Made by a program: the position numbers and the translations under genes. The notes under the pieces were generated by a model. That model was not told where the DNA came from. It ran no database searches and was given only the letters and a program-made list of their open reading frames with translations. Shown one piece after another: positions 40,951-49,736 of a DNA stretch of 64,000 nucleotides (position 1 is the first letter of the stretch; every line of letters begins with the position of its first letter). The stretch comes from Natronomonas moolapensis 8.8.11 (lineage in GTDB: Archaea > Halobacteriota > Halobacteria > Halobacteriales > Haloarculaceae), in NCBI RefSeq assembly GCF_000591055.1, contig NC_020388.1, positions 2,356,001 through 2,420,000 of the forward strand, read 5' to 3'.

Positions 40951-42768
40951 TTACTCCGGCTGGCCGTCTTCGACGGTGCCGCCGTCCGTCGCGACGTCGC
41001 TGCCGCCGTCGGCTACGACCTCGTCACCGCCGTCCGTCGCCGCGAGTTGCTGTTCGAACCACGCGAACTCGCGGCCGTGGAGGCCGTACTCCTTGGTGTC
41101 CCAGGGATCGGGGTCCGTGACCTCGCCGCCTTTCTTCCAGGACCAAACGACGTTGAGAAGCCAGAGCGCCGTGCCGACGGTGATGAGGAGCGCACCGACC
41201 GTCATCGCCCGGTGGAGCAGCGTGATCTCCGCCAGCGGCGCGAGGCTCGGGTTGAACTCGTAGGTCGCATAGCGCCGCGGCATCTCGAAGTAGCCGGCGA
41301 GCAGCATCGCGAAGAACGTGATGTTGGTGCCGATCATCGTGAGCCAAAAGTGCGCCTTCGCGGCCGTCCGGTTGTACATCCGGCCGGTGACGATCGGGAA
41401 CCAGTAGTAGATCGCCCCGAAGCCGGCGAAGGCGATCATCCCCATCACCACGTAGTGGAAGTGCCCGACGACGTAGTACGTCTCATGCAGAATGAGATTG
41501 ACCGGGACGGACGCCAGGAAGACCCCGGTGATCCCGCCGATCACGAAGTTCGAGACGAACCCGATGCAGAACAGCATCGGTGTCGTCAGTCGGATGTTCC
41601 CGTTCCACAGCGTCGTGATCCAGTTGAACGTCTTCACCGCCGACGGGATGGCGATGGCCAGCGACGTCGCCATGAACGACGCCCGGATGCGGGGGTCGAT
41701 GCCGCTGCCGAACATGTGGTGCGCCCACACGCCGAAGGAGAGCACCCCGATGGCGAGCGTCGAGTAGACGACGAACTTGAATCCGAAGAGCTTCCGGCCT
41801 GCGAACTTCGGGAGGATCCACGAGACGATTCCCATCATCGGCAACACGAGTATGTACACCTCCGGGTGACCGAAGAACCAAAACAGGTGTTGCCACAGTA
41901 TCGGCCCGCCGCCCTCGACTGCGAAGAAGGTGGTACCGAAGTTGCGGTCCAAGAGCAACATGATAAGCGCGCTACCGAGCAGCGGGAACGCGAACAGGAT
42001 GATTCCCGACTGGGTGAGGATCGTCCAGCTGAAGATGTCGAGGTTCGCCCAGGAGACGTCGTCGCCACGCTCGGTGAAGATGGTCGCGATGAAGTTGATC
42101 GCACCCATCGTCGCGGAGACGCCTGTCAGGTGAAGTCCGAGCAACATGAGGTCCACGCCGGGGTTGGCCTGCTCGACCGATAGTGGCGTGTACATCGTCC
42201 AAGACGTCGCGGCCGGACCGACGCCGATGTCCAACGGGATGGTGAAAAAGCCGGCCCAAATCAACAGCGCTCCCGGTGGCAGGAGCCAGAAAGCGATGGC
42301 GTTGATCCGCGGGAACGCCATGTCGTCCGCGCCGATCAAGAGCGGAATGAAGTAATTCGAGAACGCCGCGATGATCGGGGTCCCGAAGAGAAACAACATC
42401 GTGATCCCGTGGCTCGTCAACAGCGCGTTGTACATGTTCGGGCTGATGTACGTCGACGCCGCGGTGAACAGTTCGATCCGCATGATCAGAACGGCGACGC
42501 CGCCCCACAGGAACGCAATGACGCCGTAGGTCCCATAGAGGATCCCGATGTCCTTGTGATCGACCGTCGTCAACCAGCGGATGACGCCGGACGGCTTGTG
42601 AGCGTGTGTCTCTGACGATTCGTGCGCATGGCCGCCGTCGGTCGCGACCCGCTTGCCCCCGACGAGCGGCAGCCGTGCGCGCCAGTTCCGCACGCGAGCG
42701 ACGAACCCGAACGCCGCGAGGACGACTGCCCCCATGAGAACTGTCAGCGCGAGCTGTTCTGCATCCAT
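40951..42768 (-). CDS. coxA: cytochrome c oxidase subunit I (heme-copper oxidase, A type)
   Basis: A 605-residue catalytic subunit of an aa3-type terminal oxidase, reducing O2 and pumping protons. Ligands and channels are visible: TSHGITMLF (heme ligand His), the HPEVY cross-linked His-Tyr motif of the A family, WAHHMFGSG (CuB), VKTFNW and YYVVGHFHYV (heme ligands). There are about twelve core helices plus an N-terminal helix and a His-rich linker. The acidic, Gly-rich C-terminus (TDGGDEVVADGGSD) is typical of halophiles. ATG 42768 (MDAEQLALTV) is the start. It is the last gene of the coxB-coxC-orf-orf-coxA operon. Confidence 0.96.
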   Translation of the reverse strand: MDAEQLALTVLMGAVVLAAFGFVARVRNWRARLPLVGGKRVATDGGHAHESSETHAHKPSGVIRWLTTVDHKDIGILYGTYGVIAFLWGGVAVLIMRIELFTAASTYISPNMYNALLTSHGITMLFLFGTPIIAAFSNYFIPLLIGADDMAFPRINAIAFWLLPPGALLIWAGFFTIPLDIGVGPAATSWTMYTPLSVEQANPGVDLMLLGLHLTGVSATMGAINFIATIFTERGDDVSWANLDIFSWTILTQSGIILFAFPLLGSALIMLLLDRNFGTTFFAVEGGGPILWQHLFWFFGHPEVYILVLPMMGIVSWILPKFAGRKLFGFKFVVYSTLAIGVLSFGVWAHHMFGSGIDPRIRASFMATSLAIAIPSAVKTFNWITTLWNGNIRLTTPMLFCIGFVSNFVIGGITGVFLASVPVNLILHETYYVVGHFHYVVMGMIAFAGFGAIYYWFPIVTGRMYNRTAAKAHFWLTMIGTNITFFAMLLAGYFEMPRRYATYEFNPSLAPLAEITLLHRAMTVGALLITVGTALWLLNVVWSWKKGGEVTDPDPWDTKEYGLHGREFAWFEQQLAATDGGDEVVADGGSDVATDGGTVEDGQPE

Positions 42769-42870
42769 GTGTATCTGTGTGATCGATAGGACCGCTCCTA
42801 AAGAAAGGTTATGATTGTGAACCCCGTTCAAGTGTGAACTCCGACCGACAACCTGCCCGCGTTACTCGCT

Positions 42871-43173
42871 TTACTCGCTTTCTTCGCCCGGAACGCCCGA
42901 GACTTCCGCGTCGGCTTCGGAGTAGCCCGCCGGGATGTAGTTGTTCGTCGCTTTTTCGTCCCGCGAGATGACTTTCCCCGAGTAGTACGTCAACACGAAG
43001 AGCGCAACGCCGATGACGCCGACGATGGCCATCTGGACCACGAGGACGAGCGAGTCGGCGGGAAACGGTGATACGAATATAAATAAGAGCACGAAGCAGA
43101 GTAATATCGCGAGCGGAATGACGTTGACCGAGAGGTCCAACAGCGTTTCGCGGTCGAATATACGATCGCTCAT
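42871..43173 (-). CDS. DUF6684 small membrane protein of the cox cluster
   Basis: A 100-residue protein with two helices (VIPLAILLCFVLLFIFVSPF and QMAIVGVIGVALFVLTYYSG) and an acidic tail ending GEESE. It matches the haloarchaeal DUF6684 family that lies next to coxA. It may be a small supernumerary subunit or assembly factor of the oxidase. ATG at 43173. Confidence 0.75.
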   Translation of the reverse strand: MSDRIFDRETLLDLSVNVIPLAILLCFVLLFIFVSPFPADSLVLVVQMAIVGVIGVALFVLTYYSGKVISRDEKATNNYIPAGYSEADAEVSGVPGEESE

Positions 43174-43205
43174 ACCTGAGTGGTTTGTCGAGACGGTTAA
43201 ATAGG

Positions 43206-43592
43206 TTACTGGTTCCACACACGCGGGAGAACGGTCCCGGCGACGGACACCACCACCCCTGTCACAGCAACCGTGAGCCCCCGCTGGAGGACTCCGTCGG
43301 CAGCGGCAGCCGAAAACACGGACGCCGAAAGCCCTCCGTCGAAGCGAACCGAGACGACGACCCCACCCAGGACGGCCAACGCCGCGCCGAGGCCGACGAG
43401 GAGCCGCCACGGCGAGACGACGTAGCCGGCTTCGTGGACGATTCCGGAGACGCTGCCGACGAAGACGACGAGCCCCGCGACCGCGACGGGCAAGACGTTG
43501 AACAAGATCCCGAGTTCGCTGAACACCACGCCGAGGACGACGACGATGGGCCACGGGCTCGTCTTGTCGTACCGCTCGGACTCCGTTGCCAT
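43206..43592 (-). CDS. small membrane protein of the cox cluster
   Basis: A 128-residue protein with four hydrophobic stretches: WPIVVVLGVVFSELGILFNV, AVAGLVVFVGSVSGIV, LLVGLGAALAVLGGVVVSV and a C-terminal one. No cofactor ligands are evident. Its position between coxC and the DUF6684 gene, 33 and 45 bases from its neighbours, suggests an accessory subunit or assembly role. Possibly the DUF7541 family, but I am not certain. Confidence 0.75.
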   Translation of the reverse strand: MATESERYDKTSPWPIVVVLGVVFSELGILFNVLPVAVAGLVVFVGSVSGIVHEAGYVVSPWRLLVGLGAALAVLGGVVVSVRFDGGLSASVFSAAAADGVLQRGLTVAVTGVVVSVAGTVLPRVWNQ

Positions 43593-43636
43593 GACTGTAC
43601 GTGGAGACGGCGGCTAAAAGACGCGTCGGTTGGCGA

Positions 43637-44503
43637 CTAGAGTATCGCGCCGCCGTAGAGTACGACAACGAGGAAGACCCACACCACGTCGACGAAGTGC
43701 CAGTACATCGAGACAGTGCTGATCGAGACGTGTCTCTCGGCCGAGTAGTGGCCGTACAGCGCCCGGACGAAGACGATCGACAACAGCACGGCCCCCAAGG
43801 CGACGTGGAGGCCGTGGAGTCCGGTCAGCCCGTAGAACGCCGATCCGTACGCGCCGTCGGTAAGCCCGAAGCCGTAGTGGACGATGAACTCGTAGTACTC
43901 ATAGACCTGCCCGCCGAGGAAGACGATCCCGAGCCCGAGTGTGGCACCCAACAGACGGACAAACCGGGTTCGATCGCCGGACAGTAACGCATGGTGGGCG
44001 TAGTGCATGGTTATCGAACTCGCGATCAACACGAGAGTGTTGGCGATCACGAGCGTGCTCAACACGTCGCCCTCCGCGACGATCGCCGGGAGGTTCTCCC
44101 AGGCGCCCGCGCGGATGAAAAAGTAGTACACGAAGCCGCCGCCGAACGTCGCGACCTCGGTCGCGAGGAACAGAAGCATCGTCAGTTTCAACGGGAACCC
44201 ATAATCAGTCGTCTCGCCGCCCCAGAAGTCGACGATGAACGCGTGATAGAGCCACCCGTACAGTCCGGTGAGGAACGCGACGGTGCTCAATACGAAGACG
44301 GCGGGACCGATGACGGGGTTGATAATCGGCTCCGATCCGCGGCCGAGCACGAACAGTGCAACGCCGACGTAGAATCCCGAGCCACCGAGGGCGGCGATGA
44401 ATGGCCACCACGAGGCCTCCCCGAATCCTTTCGGCCAGTCCTCGACGGCAGGGAGGTGATGGCCGTCACCGTGCCCGTGGCCGTCGTCAGTTTCGACGCT
44501 CAT
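43637..44503 (-). CDS. coxC: cytochrome c oxidase subunit III
   Basis: A 288-residue membrane subunit with seven helices. Family signatures are LLFLATEVATFGGGFVYYFF (the conserved Glu helix), TLVLIASSITMHYAHHALL, YGLTGLHGLHVALGAVLLS and the final YWHFVDVVWVFLVVVLY. A His/Gly-rich N-terminus (GHGHGDGHH) precedes helix 1. It stabilises subunit I and its proton uptake. ATG 44503 is chosen; the upstream extension is basic and unconserved. Confidence 0.95.
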   Translation of the reverse strand: MSVETDDGHGHGDGHHLPAVEDWPKGFGEASWWPFIAALGGSGFYVGVALFVLGRGSEPIINPVIGPAVFVLSTVAFLTGLYGWLYHAFIVDFWGGETTDYGFPLKLTMLLFLATEVATFGGGFVYYFFIRAGAWENLPAIVAEGDVLSTLVIANTLVLIASSITMHYAHHALLSGDRTRFVRLLGATLGLGIVFLGGQVYEYYEFIVHYGFGLTDGAYGSAFYGLTGLHGLHVALGAVLLSIVFVRALYGHYSAERHVSISTVSMYWHFVDVVWVFLVVVLYGGAIL

Positions 44504-44662
44504 ACCCTTCGATTCGCGTCGAGAAATAAAAAACCCACTCAAAACGGTCGGACCCCCGCCACGGGTCCACTCAAGGCAGCGATACACTCGCCGTCGGTCG
44601 GGACTGCGATCCTCACTGGCCGAAACAACGGGGTCAGATCCACTCCGGTTCCGGACGTGGCG

Positions 44663-45415
44663 TCACTCGGACTGTTCGTCGACCCAGCTGTCGAACTCGC
44701 CGCCCTCCATGATGATGAACTCGCCGTTCATCTGGGAGTGGCCGACGCCGCAGTACTGCGTGCAGTAGAACTGGTGGCTCCCGGGCTCGTACGCTTCCGT
44801 TTTGACCGTATTGTACGTCCCTATCTGGGCTTCCTGTTTGAGGCCGACCTCGGGGACGTGGAGCATATGTAGCCAGTCTGTCGCGTAGACGTGGAGGTAC
44901 ACCGGCCTATCGGTCGGGATGCGTATCTCGTTGAACGTCGCCGCCGAGCCGTTGTCGTAGCTCGCCCGCCAGCCGTACCGGAAGGCCTCGATTTCGATCT
45001 CGACGGCGTCGCTCTCGTCGGCGTAGGGACCGACGGCGCCCTCGATGTCCTGTGAGACCGACGGTTCGAGGCGCTCCTCGTCGTCGATCGGGTTGCCGAT
45101 CTCCTCGACGGCGAGCACCTGATAGGAGGCGACCCCGACGAACAGCAACACGACGGCCGTCGCGATCGTCCAGGTGATCTCGAGGCGTCGGTTCTCTTCG
45201 GTCGGCTTCGGGTCGTCGCTGTTTTTGAACTTGACGATGGCGTAGATGAGAATTGCTTCGACGAGGATCGCGATCGGGATGGCCGCGTACAACAGCGTCG
45301 TATTGAGATCCGTGATGAGTTCGTCGTGGATTGACGTCTGTGCGGCCACTGGATCGGCCACGAGCAGCGCGAGGACCCCGACGAGCGCCACCGGAAGTAT
45401 TCGTGTACCCCTCAT
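44663..45415 (-). CDS. coxB: cytochrome c oxidase subunit II
   Basis: A 250-residue subunit with a signal peptide ending near PVAAQ, two membrane helices (TLLYAAIPIAILVEAILIYA and ITWTIATAVVLLFVGVASYQ) and a cupredoxin domain outside. The binuclear CuA site is complete: His in TDWLHMLHVP, then C-x3-C, His and Met in CTQYCGVGHSQM. It accepts electrons from a blue copper protein or cytochrome. First gene of the cox operon; ATG 45415 rather than the TTG two codons earlier. Confidence 0.95.
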   Translation of the reverse strand: MRGTRILPVALVGVLALLVADPVAAQTSIHDELITDLNTTLLYAAIPIAILVEAILIYAIVKFKNSDDPKPTEENRRLEITWTIATAVVLLFVGVASYQVLAVEEIGNPIDDEERLEPSVSQDIEGAVGPYADESDAVEIEIEAFRYGWRASYDNGSAATFNEIRIPTDRPVYLHVYATDWLHMLHVPEVGLKQEAQIGTYNTVKTEAYEPGSHQFYCTQYCGVGHSQMNGEFIIMEGGEFDSWVDEQSE

Positions 45416-45514
45416 TAGCAATCACATGGGGAGTATTCCTCAAATATGTGCCGACTTCCCCCGGGTCGGCTGGAAGCAAGAAGGCTAAGTGCACGCACGC
45501 AAAGAAGTCAGATA
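45416..45514. promoter_or_regulatory. divergent promoter between coxB and the heme synthase gene
   Basis: Ninety-nine bases separate the two start codons. AT-rich words (cctcaaatatgtg, 45436-45448; gctaagtgc, 45484-45492) can serve as TATA elements for the minus and plus transcripts. The arrangement suggests joint control of oxidase and heme O/A supply. Confidence 0.45.
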
Positions 45515-46894
45515 ATGCGATCGTCGACACTTCGGCCAGTGGGGTTCGTGCCGCTGCTCGCGGCGTCGGTCGTCGGCGTGTACATGCTCGTCGTGGTCGG
45601 CTCGACCGCTGCGCTGTCGGACGCTGCGGCCGCGTGCGGCGGCTGGCCGCTCTGCCAGGGCGACCTCTCGAATCCGTCCGTGCTGGTGGCGATTTTCCAT
45701 CGCCTCGTGGCCGCGGTCGTCGGGGTGCTCGTGGCGGCGACCGCCGCGGTCGGCTGGCGCCGCGGGAGCCAGCGTGTCCGGAGCGCGCTCCTCGTAGCAC
45801 TGTGTCTGTACCCGATCCAGGCCGCGGTGGGCGCGGTCGTCGCGACCGGCACGGCCGTCGATCGGCTCCATCTCCTCGCCGCGATGGTCATCTTCGCTGC
45901 GCTGGTGTTGGCGCTGGCGTGGCAGTTGGAGACCGAAACTGGAAGCGACGACGCCCCCGAGACGGTCCCCGATCCCGCGCCGCCAGCAACCGAGGGCGAC
46001 GCCACCGGATCGGCCCCGACTCTCTCCGGGACCGAACGTATCAAGGCCACACTCGGTGCGTACGTCCGGCTGATGAAACCACGGCTGATGTGGCTGCTCT
46101 GTCTCGTCGCTGGCGCCGGGATGGTGCTGGCGGGGACGCCGCCGATCCGGACGGTCGTCGCGACACTCGGCGGCGGCGTCCTCGCTATCGGCGCGTCGGG
46201 CACGTTCAACCACGTCCTCGAGCGGGACGTCGACAAGCGAATGGACCGAACCGCCGATCGGCCCCTTGCGACCCACGAGGTCCCCGTAGCGAACGCGCTG
46301 GCTTTCGGCGGCCTGTTGACCGTCGCCTCGCTCTGGGCGTTCCTGTCGGTGAACCTCCTCACCGCCGCGCTCGGGCTGGCTGCGATCGGCTTCTACAGCA
46401 TCGTGTATACGCTCGTGTTAAAGCCCAATACGGTACAGAACACGGTGCTCGGCGGGGCTGCAGGAGCACTTCCCGCACTCATTGGATACGCCGCCGTGAC
46501 CGGAACGGTGGGGACCGTCGGCCTCGTCTTGGCGGGGGTTATTTTCCTGTGGACGCCGGCACACTTTTATAATCTCGCGTTGGCCTACCGCGACGACTAC
46601 GAGCGCGGTGGCTTCCCGATGATGCCGGTCGTCCGCGGCGACACCGAGACACGGAAACACATCCTGCTGTATCTCGGCGCGACGCTGCTCGGGGCGGGAG
46701 CGCTCGCCGCGGTGTCGGACCTCGGCTGGCTCTACGGCGCAACCACCGTCTCGCTCGGGGCGGTGTTCCTGTGGATGGTCATCCGGCTTCATTACGAGCG
46801 CTCCGAGGGGGCCGCTTTCAGGGCGTTCCACGCCTCCAACGCCTACCTCGGATTGGTGCTAGTCGCAATCGTCGTCGACGGCCTCGCCGTCTGA
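45515..46894 (+). CDS. ctaB: CtaA-like/CtaB heme O synthase fusion
   Basis: A 459-residue membrane protein in two parts. Residues 1-130 have four helices with CtaA-type features: ACGGWPLCQG and two His (FHRLVAAVVG, VDRLHLLAAM). They resemble one half of heme A synthase. After an acidic linker (~130-165), residues ~175-459 are protoheme IX farnesyltransferase of the UbiA family. Its two Asp motifs are NHVLERDVDKRMDRTADRPL and YRDDYERGGFPMMP. The product supplies heme O, and possibly heme A, for the divergent cox operon. ATG 45515 is the natural start. Confidence 0.92.
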   Translation: MRSSTLRPVGFVPLLAASVVGVYMLVVVGSTAALSDAAAACGGWPLCQGDLSNPSVLVAIFHRLVAAVVGVLVAATAAVGWRRGSQRVRSALLVALCLYPIQAAVGAVVATGTAVDRLHLLAAMVIFAALVLALAWQLETETGSDDAPETVPDPAPPATEGDATGSAPTLSGTERIKATLGAYVRLMKPRLMWLLCLVAGAGMVLAGTPPIRTVVATLGGGVLAIGASGTFNHVLERDVDKRMDRTADRPLATHEVPVANALAFGGLLTVASLWAFLSVNLLTAALGLAAIGFYSIVYTLVLKPNTVQNTVLGGAAGALPALIGYAAVTGTVGTVGLVLAGVIFLWTPAHFYNLALAYRDDYERGGFPMMPVVRGDTETRKHILLYLGATLLGAGALAAVSDLGWLYGATTVSLGAVFLWMVIRLHYERSEGAAFRAFHASNAYLGLVLVAIVVDGLAV

Positions 46895-46946
46895 GCGGCC
46901 CGCCGCTGTCGAAAGCCACAACAGCGCGCCCGCCGTATCGCGGGTA

Positions 46947-47921
46947 ATGCGCGTTCGGGTCGACGTCGGCGGGAGACTCCACGTCGGGTTTCAGAACCTC
47001 TCGTTGGCGCACAAACGGCTCTACGGCGGCGTCGGCATCGCACTCGACGCGCCCCGGGTTGTCCTGGAGGCGGAGCCGGCCGACCGGGTCGTCTGTGAGG
47101 ACGACCTCGTCGCGGAGTACGCCGAGCGGAGTTGCTCGGTGTTCGGCGTCGACGGCGTCGACATCGACGTCGTCGAGACACTGCCGCGTCACGTCGGCCT
47201 GGGAAGCGGCACCCAGACCGCGCTCGCGACGCTTGCGGCCGTCGGCCGGGCCCACGGCCGCGAGCCGGACGTCCGCGGGTTGGCGCCCTCGCTCAACCGG
47301 GGAGGCCGAAGCGGCGTCGGCGTCGCGGCGTTCGAGTCGGGCGGGTTCGTCGTCGATTCGGGGCACCCGACCGAGCGCTTCACCACGAGCCCGCCCGAAG
47401 CCGGGGAGTGGAGCGTTCCAGCGGTCACCGCGCGTCAGGACCTCCCCGGGGACTGGCGGTTCCTGATCGTGCTGCCCGAGGCCGAGGCCGGACGGAGCGG
47501 CGACGGCGAGGACGAGAGCATGCAAAGCGTCATCGAACGCGCCGATCCCGCCGTTGCGGACTCGCTCGCGTCGCTTTTGACCCGTCGGCTCCTGCCCGCC
47601 GCCGCCGAGGGGCGTCTCGATGCCTTCGGCGACGCGGTCGGCGATTTCGGCCGTCTCAACGGCGCGTGGTACGCCGACGAGCAGGGCGGCGTCTACCGCC
47701 CCCCGGCGGGTCGGCTCATCGACGAGTTGGCGGCGTCGCCGGCGGTTCGCGGCGTCGGCCAGTCCTCGTGGGGACCGGCCGTGTACGGTGTCACCGACGC
47801 TGCAGGGGCGAAGAAAGCCCGGTCGGACGCCGAGAGGGCGCTCGCCTCGGTCGGCGTCGGGGGGCAAGTCCACGTCGCACGCCCCCAAAACGAAGGGGCG
47901 CGGCTCCGGCACCTCCGGTAA
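46947..47921 (+). CDS. beta-RFAP synthase-like GHMP family protein
   Basis: A 324-residue GHMP-fold protein. The phosphate-binding loop LPRHVGLGSGTQTALA is at residues 79-94, and GGRSGVGVAAFESGGF is the second typical stretch. It matches archaeal beta-ribofuranosylaminobenzene 5'-phosphate synthase, the first committed step of methanopterin biosynthesis, which joins PRPP and 4-hydroxy- or aminobenzoate. Haloarchaea do not make methane, so the product may be a related pterin cofactor. It lies 52 bases after ctaB. Confidence 0.85.
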   Translation: MRVRVDVGGRLHVGFQNLSLAHKRLYGGVGIALDAPRVVLEAEPADRVVCEDDLVAEYAERSCSVFGVDGVDIDVVETLPRHVGLGSGTQTALATLAAVGRAHGREPDVRGLAPSLNRGGRSGVGVAAFESGGFVVDSGHPTERFTTSPPEAGEWSVPAVTARQDLPGDWRFLIVLPEAEAGRSGDGEDESMQSVIERADPAVADSLASLLTRRLLPAAAEGRLDAFGDAVGDFGRLNGAWYADEQGGVYRPPAGRLIDELAASPAVRGVGQSSWGPAVYGVTDAAGAKKARSDAERALASVGVGGQVHVARPQNEGARLRHLR

Positions 47922-47954
47922 CGTTTTTGTTCCTACCGCGTTCGGAACAAATGT

Positions 47955-48791
47955 ATGGACCGCATCCCGTTCGGGATCAGGCGGCTGGACACGACCATCG
48001 GTGGGGGGGCGCCGCCGGGGAGCGTCGTGTTGCTCTCGGGGGAGGCCGGGGCGGGCGCCCGGGAGTTCATTTATACCGCTGCGTTGATGAACGCGCTCGC
48101 CGAGAACGACCCGGACCTCTTCGAGTTGTACTACGGCGACCTTCCGCCGGGAACGGCAACCCCGCCGGAGGTCCACTACATCTCCTTTACTGCCGAAAAA
48201 AAACAGCTCCGGCGGGAGATGTCGCTCGCGATGGACGACGAGATCGTCTCGACGGCCGCCGAGTCGGTCACGTTTCACGACCTCTCGGGCGAGTACTTCC
48301 AGCTCAGCCCCGTCCCGCGGGAGTGGTACTCCGATCGGACGGACGTGATCACCCAACTCGGCAGCGAACAGGACCGCAGGAGCGTCCCCGAGGCGCTCGG
48401 GGACACCCTGACCGAACACGCGTCCGGGAACCTCGTCATCATCGACTCGATCTCCGATCTCGTCGACGCGCCGACGGACGACCTCGGGTGGGACGACGTT
48501 CCCGTCATCCTGAAGGGGATCTCGCGGATAGCTTTTAAATGGGGTGGGATGGTCCTCCTCCACGTCAGCCGCGAATCGCTCGACGATCGCCGACACGGCC
48601 AGCTGGTCGACGCCGCCGACGGCACCCTGCTGTTCCGGTGGGAAAGCGGCGGGTCGATGCGGGACCGGACGATGGTCGTCAAACAGTTTCGCGGGGTGCT
48701 TTCGCGGATCGAGGCCGAGGACATCGTCCAGTTCGAGACCGAGATCGGTGAGTCCGGCTTCGACATCAGCGACGTTCGGAAGATCCGCTGA
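47955..48791 (+). CDS. RAD55/KaiC-like ATPase homologue with degenerate P-loop
   Basis: A 278-residue RecA-fold protein of the haloarchaeal RAD55 or HTR-like family. It starts IPFGIRRLDTTIGGGAPPGS like KaiC/RadB. The Walker A position reads SGEAGAGAREF instead of GxxGxGK[ST], so the invariant Lys is missing. The Walker B-like strand is NLVIIDSISDLVD. ATP hydrolysis is therefore doubtful; a regulatory or scaffolding role is possible. ATG 47955 is in frame with the fold; an ATG four bases earlier is not. A TATA-like acgtttttgtt lies about 30 bases upstream. Confidence 0.83.
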   Translation: MDRIPFGIRRLDTTIGGGAPPGSVVLLSGEAGAGAREFIYTAALMNALAENDPDLFELYYGDLPPGTATPPEVHYISFTAEKKQLRREMSLAMDDEIVSTAAESVTFHDLSGEYFQLSPVPREWYSDRTDVITQLGSEQDRRSVPEALGDTLTEHASGNLVIIDSISDLVDAPTDDLGWDDVPVILKGISRIAFKWGGMVLLHVSRESLDDRRHGQLVDAADGTLLFRWESGGSMRDRTMVVKQFRGVLSRIEAEDIVQFETEIGESGFDISDVRKIR

Positions 48792-48854
48792 GGCGGCCCT
48801 CAGGGCTGATAACCGACAGAACGCTTAACACTCCCTCGGGCATACACTTTCGTG

Positions 48855-49736
48855 ATGGCTACCGAGTCGGCCGGGGACCCAAAACTATCGGTGACGCTGC
48901 CGCCGTCGCTCTCGGAGTGGCTAGACGAGCGGGCAGCGACGCTCGGGATGGAGCCCGAAGCGTTGCTCGTACAGCTACTCGAAACCCACCGGTCCGCGGC
49001 CGACCTCGACGAGAACTGGATCGAAACACTCGAGGATCGACTCGAGGACGTCGACGCCAGAGTGGAGCGAACCGACAGCCGAGTCGACGACGTCGAGACG
49101 AAACTCGCCACCAACGTCGAGGACGTCCGCGAACGCGTACTCCAGTTGCGCGACGCCGTCGAGGAACGGGCACCGGCGGAGCACTCCCACGGGGAGTTTC
49201 GGTCGCTCGCCGACCGGATCGATGAGCTCTCGACGGCACTGGAGGCGGTCGAATCCGAGGTGCAAGCCCTCGAGGGGCTCGAAGAGTCGGTCGATCGGTT
49301 CGGCGACGCGGTCGAATCGAACGCCGATCGCATCGACACCGCCGAGAGCAAACTGGACCGGATCGCCCGCGCCGTCGTCGCCCGCAACCGCCGGGAGGCG
49401 GCCGAGGCCGACTCCGAAGAGCGATTGCACGGGATTCGACGGGATGCAAACAGAACGGGGGCCTTCGAGGCGAACTGTGCGTCCTGTGGGGAGCCGATCC
49501 GGATCGGCCTGCTTTCGGAGGCGGCCTGTCCGCACTGCGAACGCGGGTTCGATGGTCTCGAGACGCCCTCTTCAGTGCTGCGGTGGTTTAAGCGGCCGAC
49601 GCTCACTGTTGTGGACGACGGCGAGGGGGCTCCCGAGGCCGAGGCCGAGGCCGGCGACGGCGACGGCGGGAACGTCGAAGCGGACTCCGCTGCCGGCGTC
49701 GGCCAGACGAGGCCGGCCGGAGGCTCGGATGAGTGA
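48855..49736 (+). CDS. coiled-coil protein with RHH-like start and zinc ribbon
   Basis: A 293-residue protein. Residues ~8-45 (KLSVTLPPSLSEWLDERAA) resemble a ribbon-helix-helix DNA-binding unit. Residues ~50-190 are a long acidic coiled coil of heptads. Residues ~203-232 contain NCASCGEPIRI and ACPHCERGF, a zinc ribbon. The tail is acidic and Gly-rich. A DNA-organising or regulatory role is plausible but unproven. The stop overlaps the next gene by eight bases. Confidence 0.78.
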   Translation: MATESAGDPKLSVTLPPSLSEWLDERAATLGMEPEALLVQLLETHRSAADLDENWIETLEDRLEDVDARVERTDSRVDDVETKLATNVEDVRERVLQLRDAVEERAPAEHSHGEFRSLADRIDELSTALEAVESEVQALEGLEESVDRFGDAVESNADRIDTAESKLDRIARAVVARNRREAAEADSEERLHGIRRDANRTGAFEANCASCGEPIRIGLLSEAACPHCERGFDGLETPSSVLRWFKRPTLTVVDDGEGAPEAEAEAGDGDGGNVEADSAAGVGQTRPAGGSDE

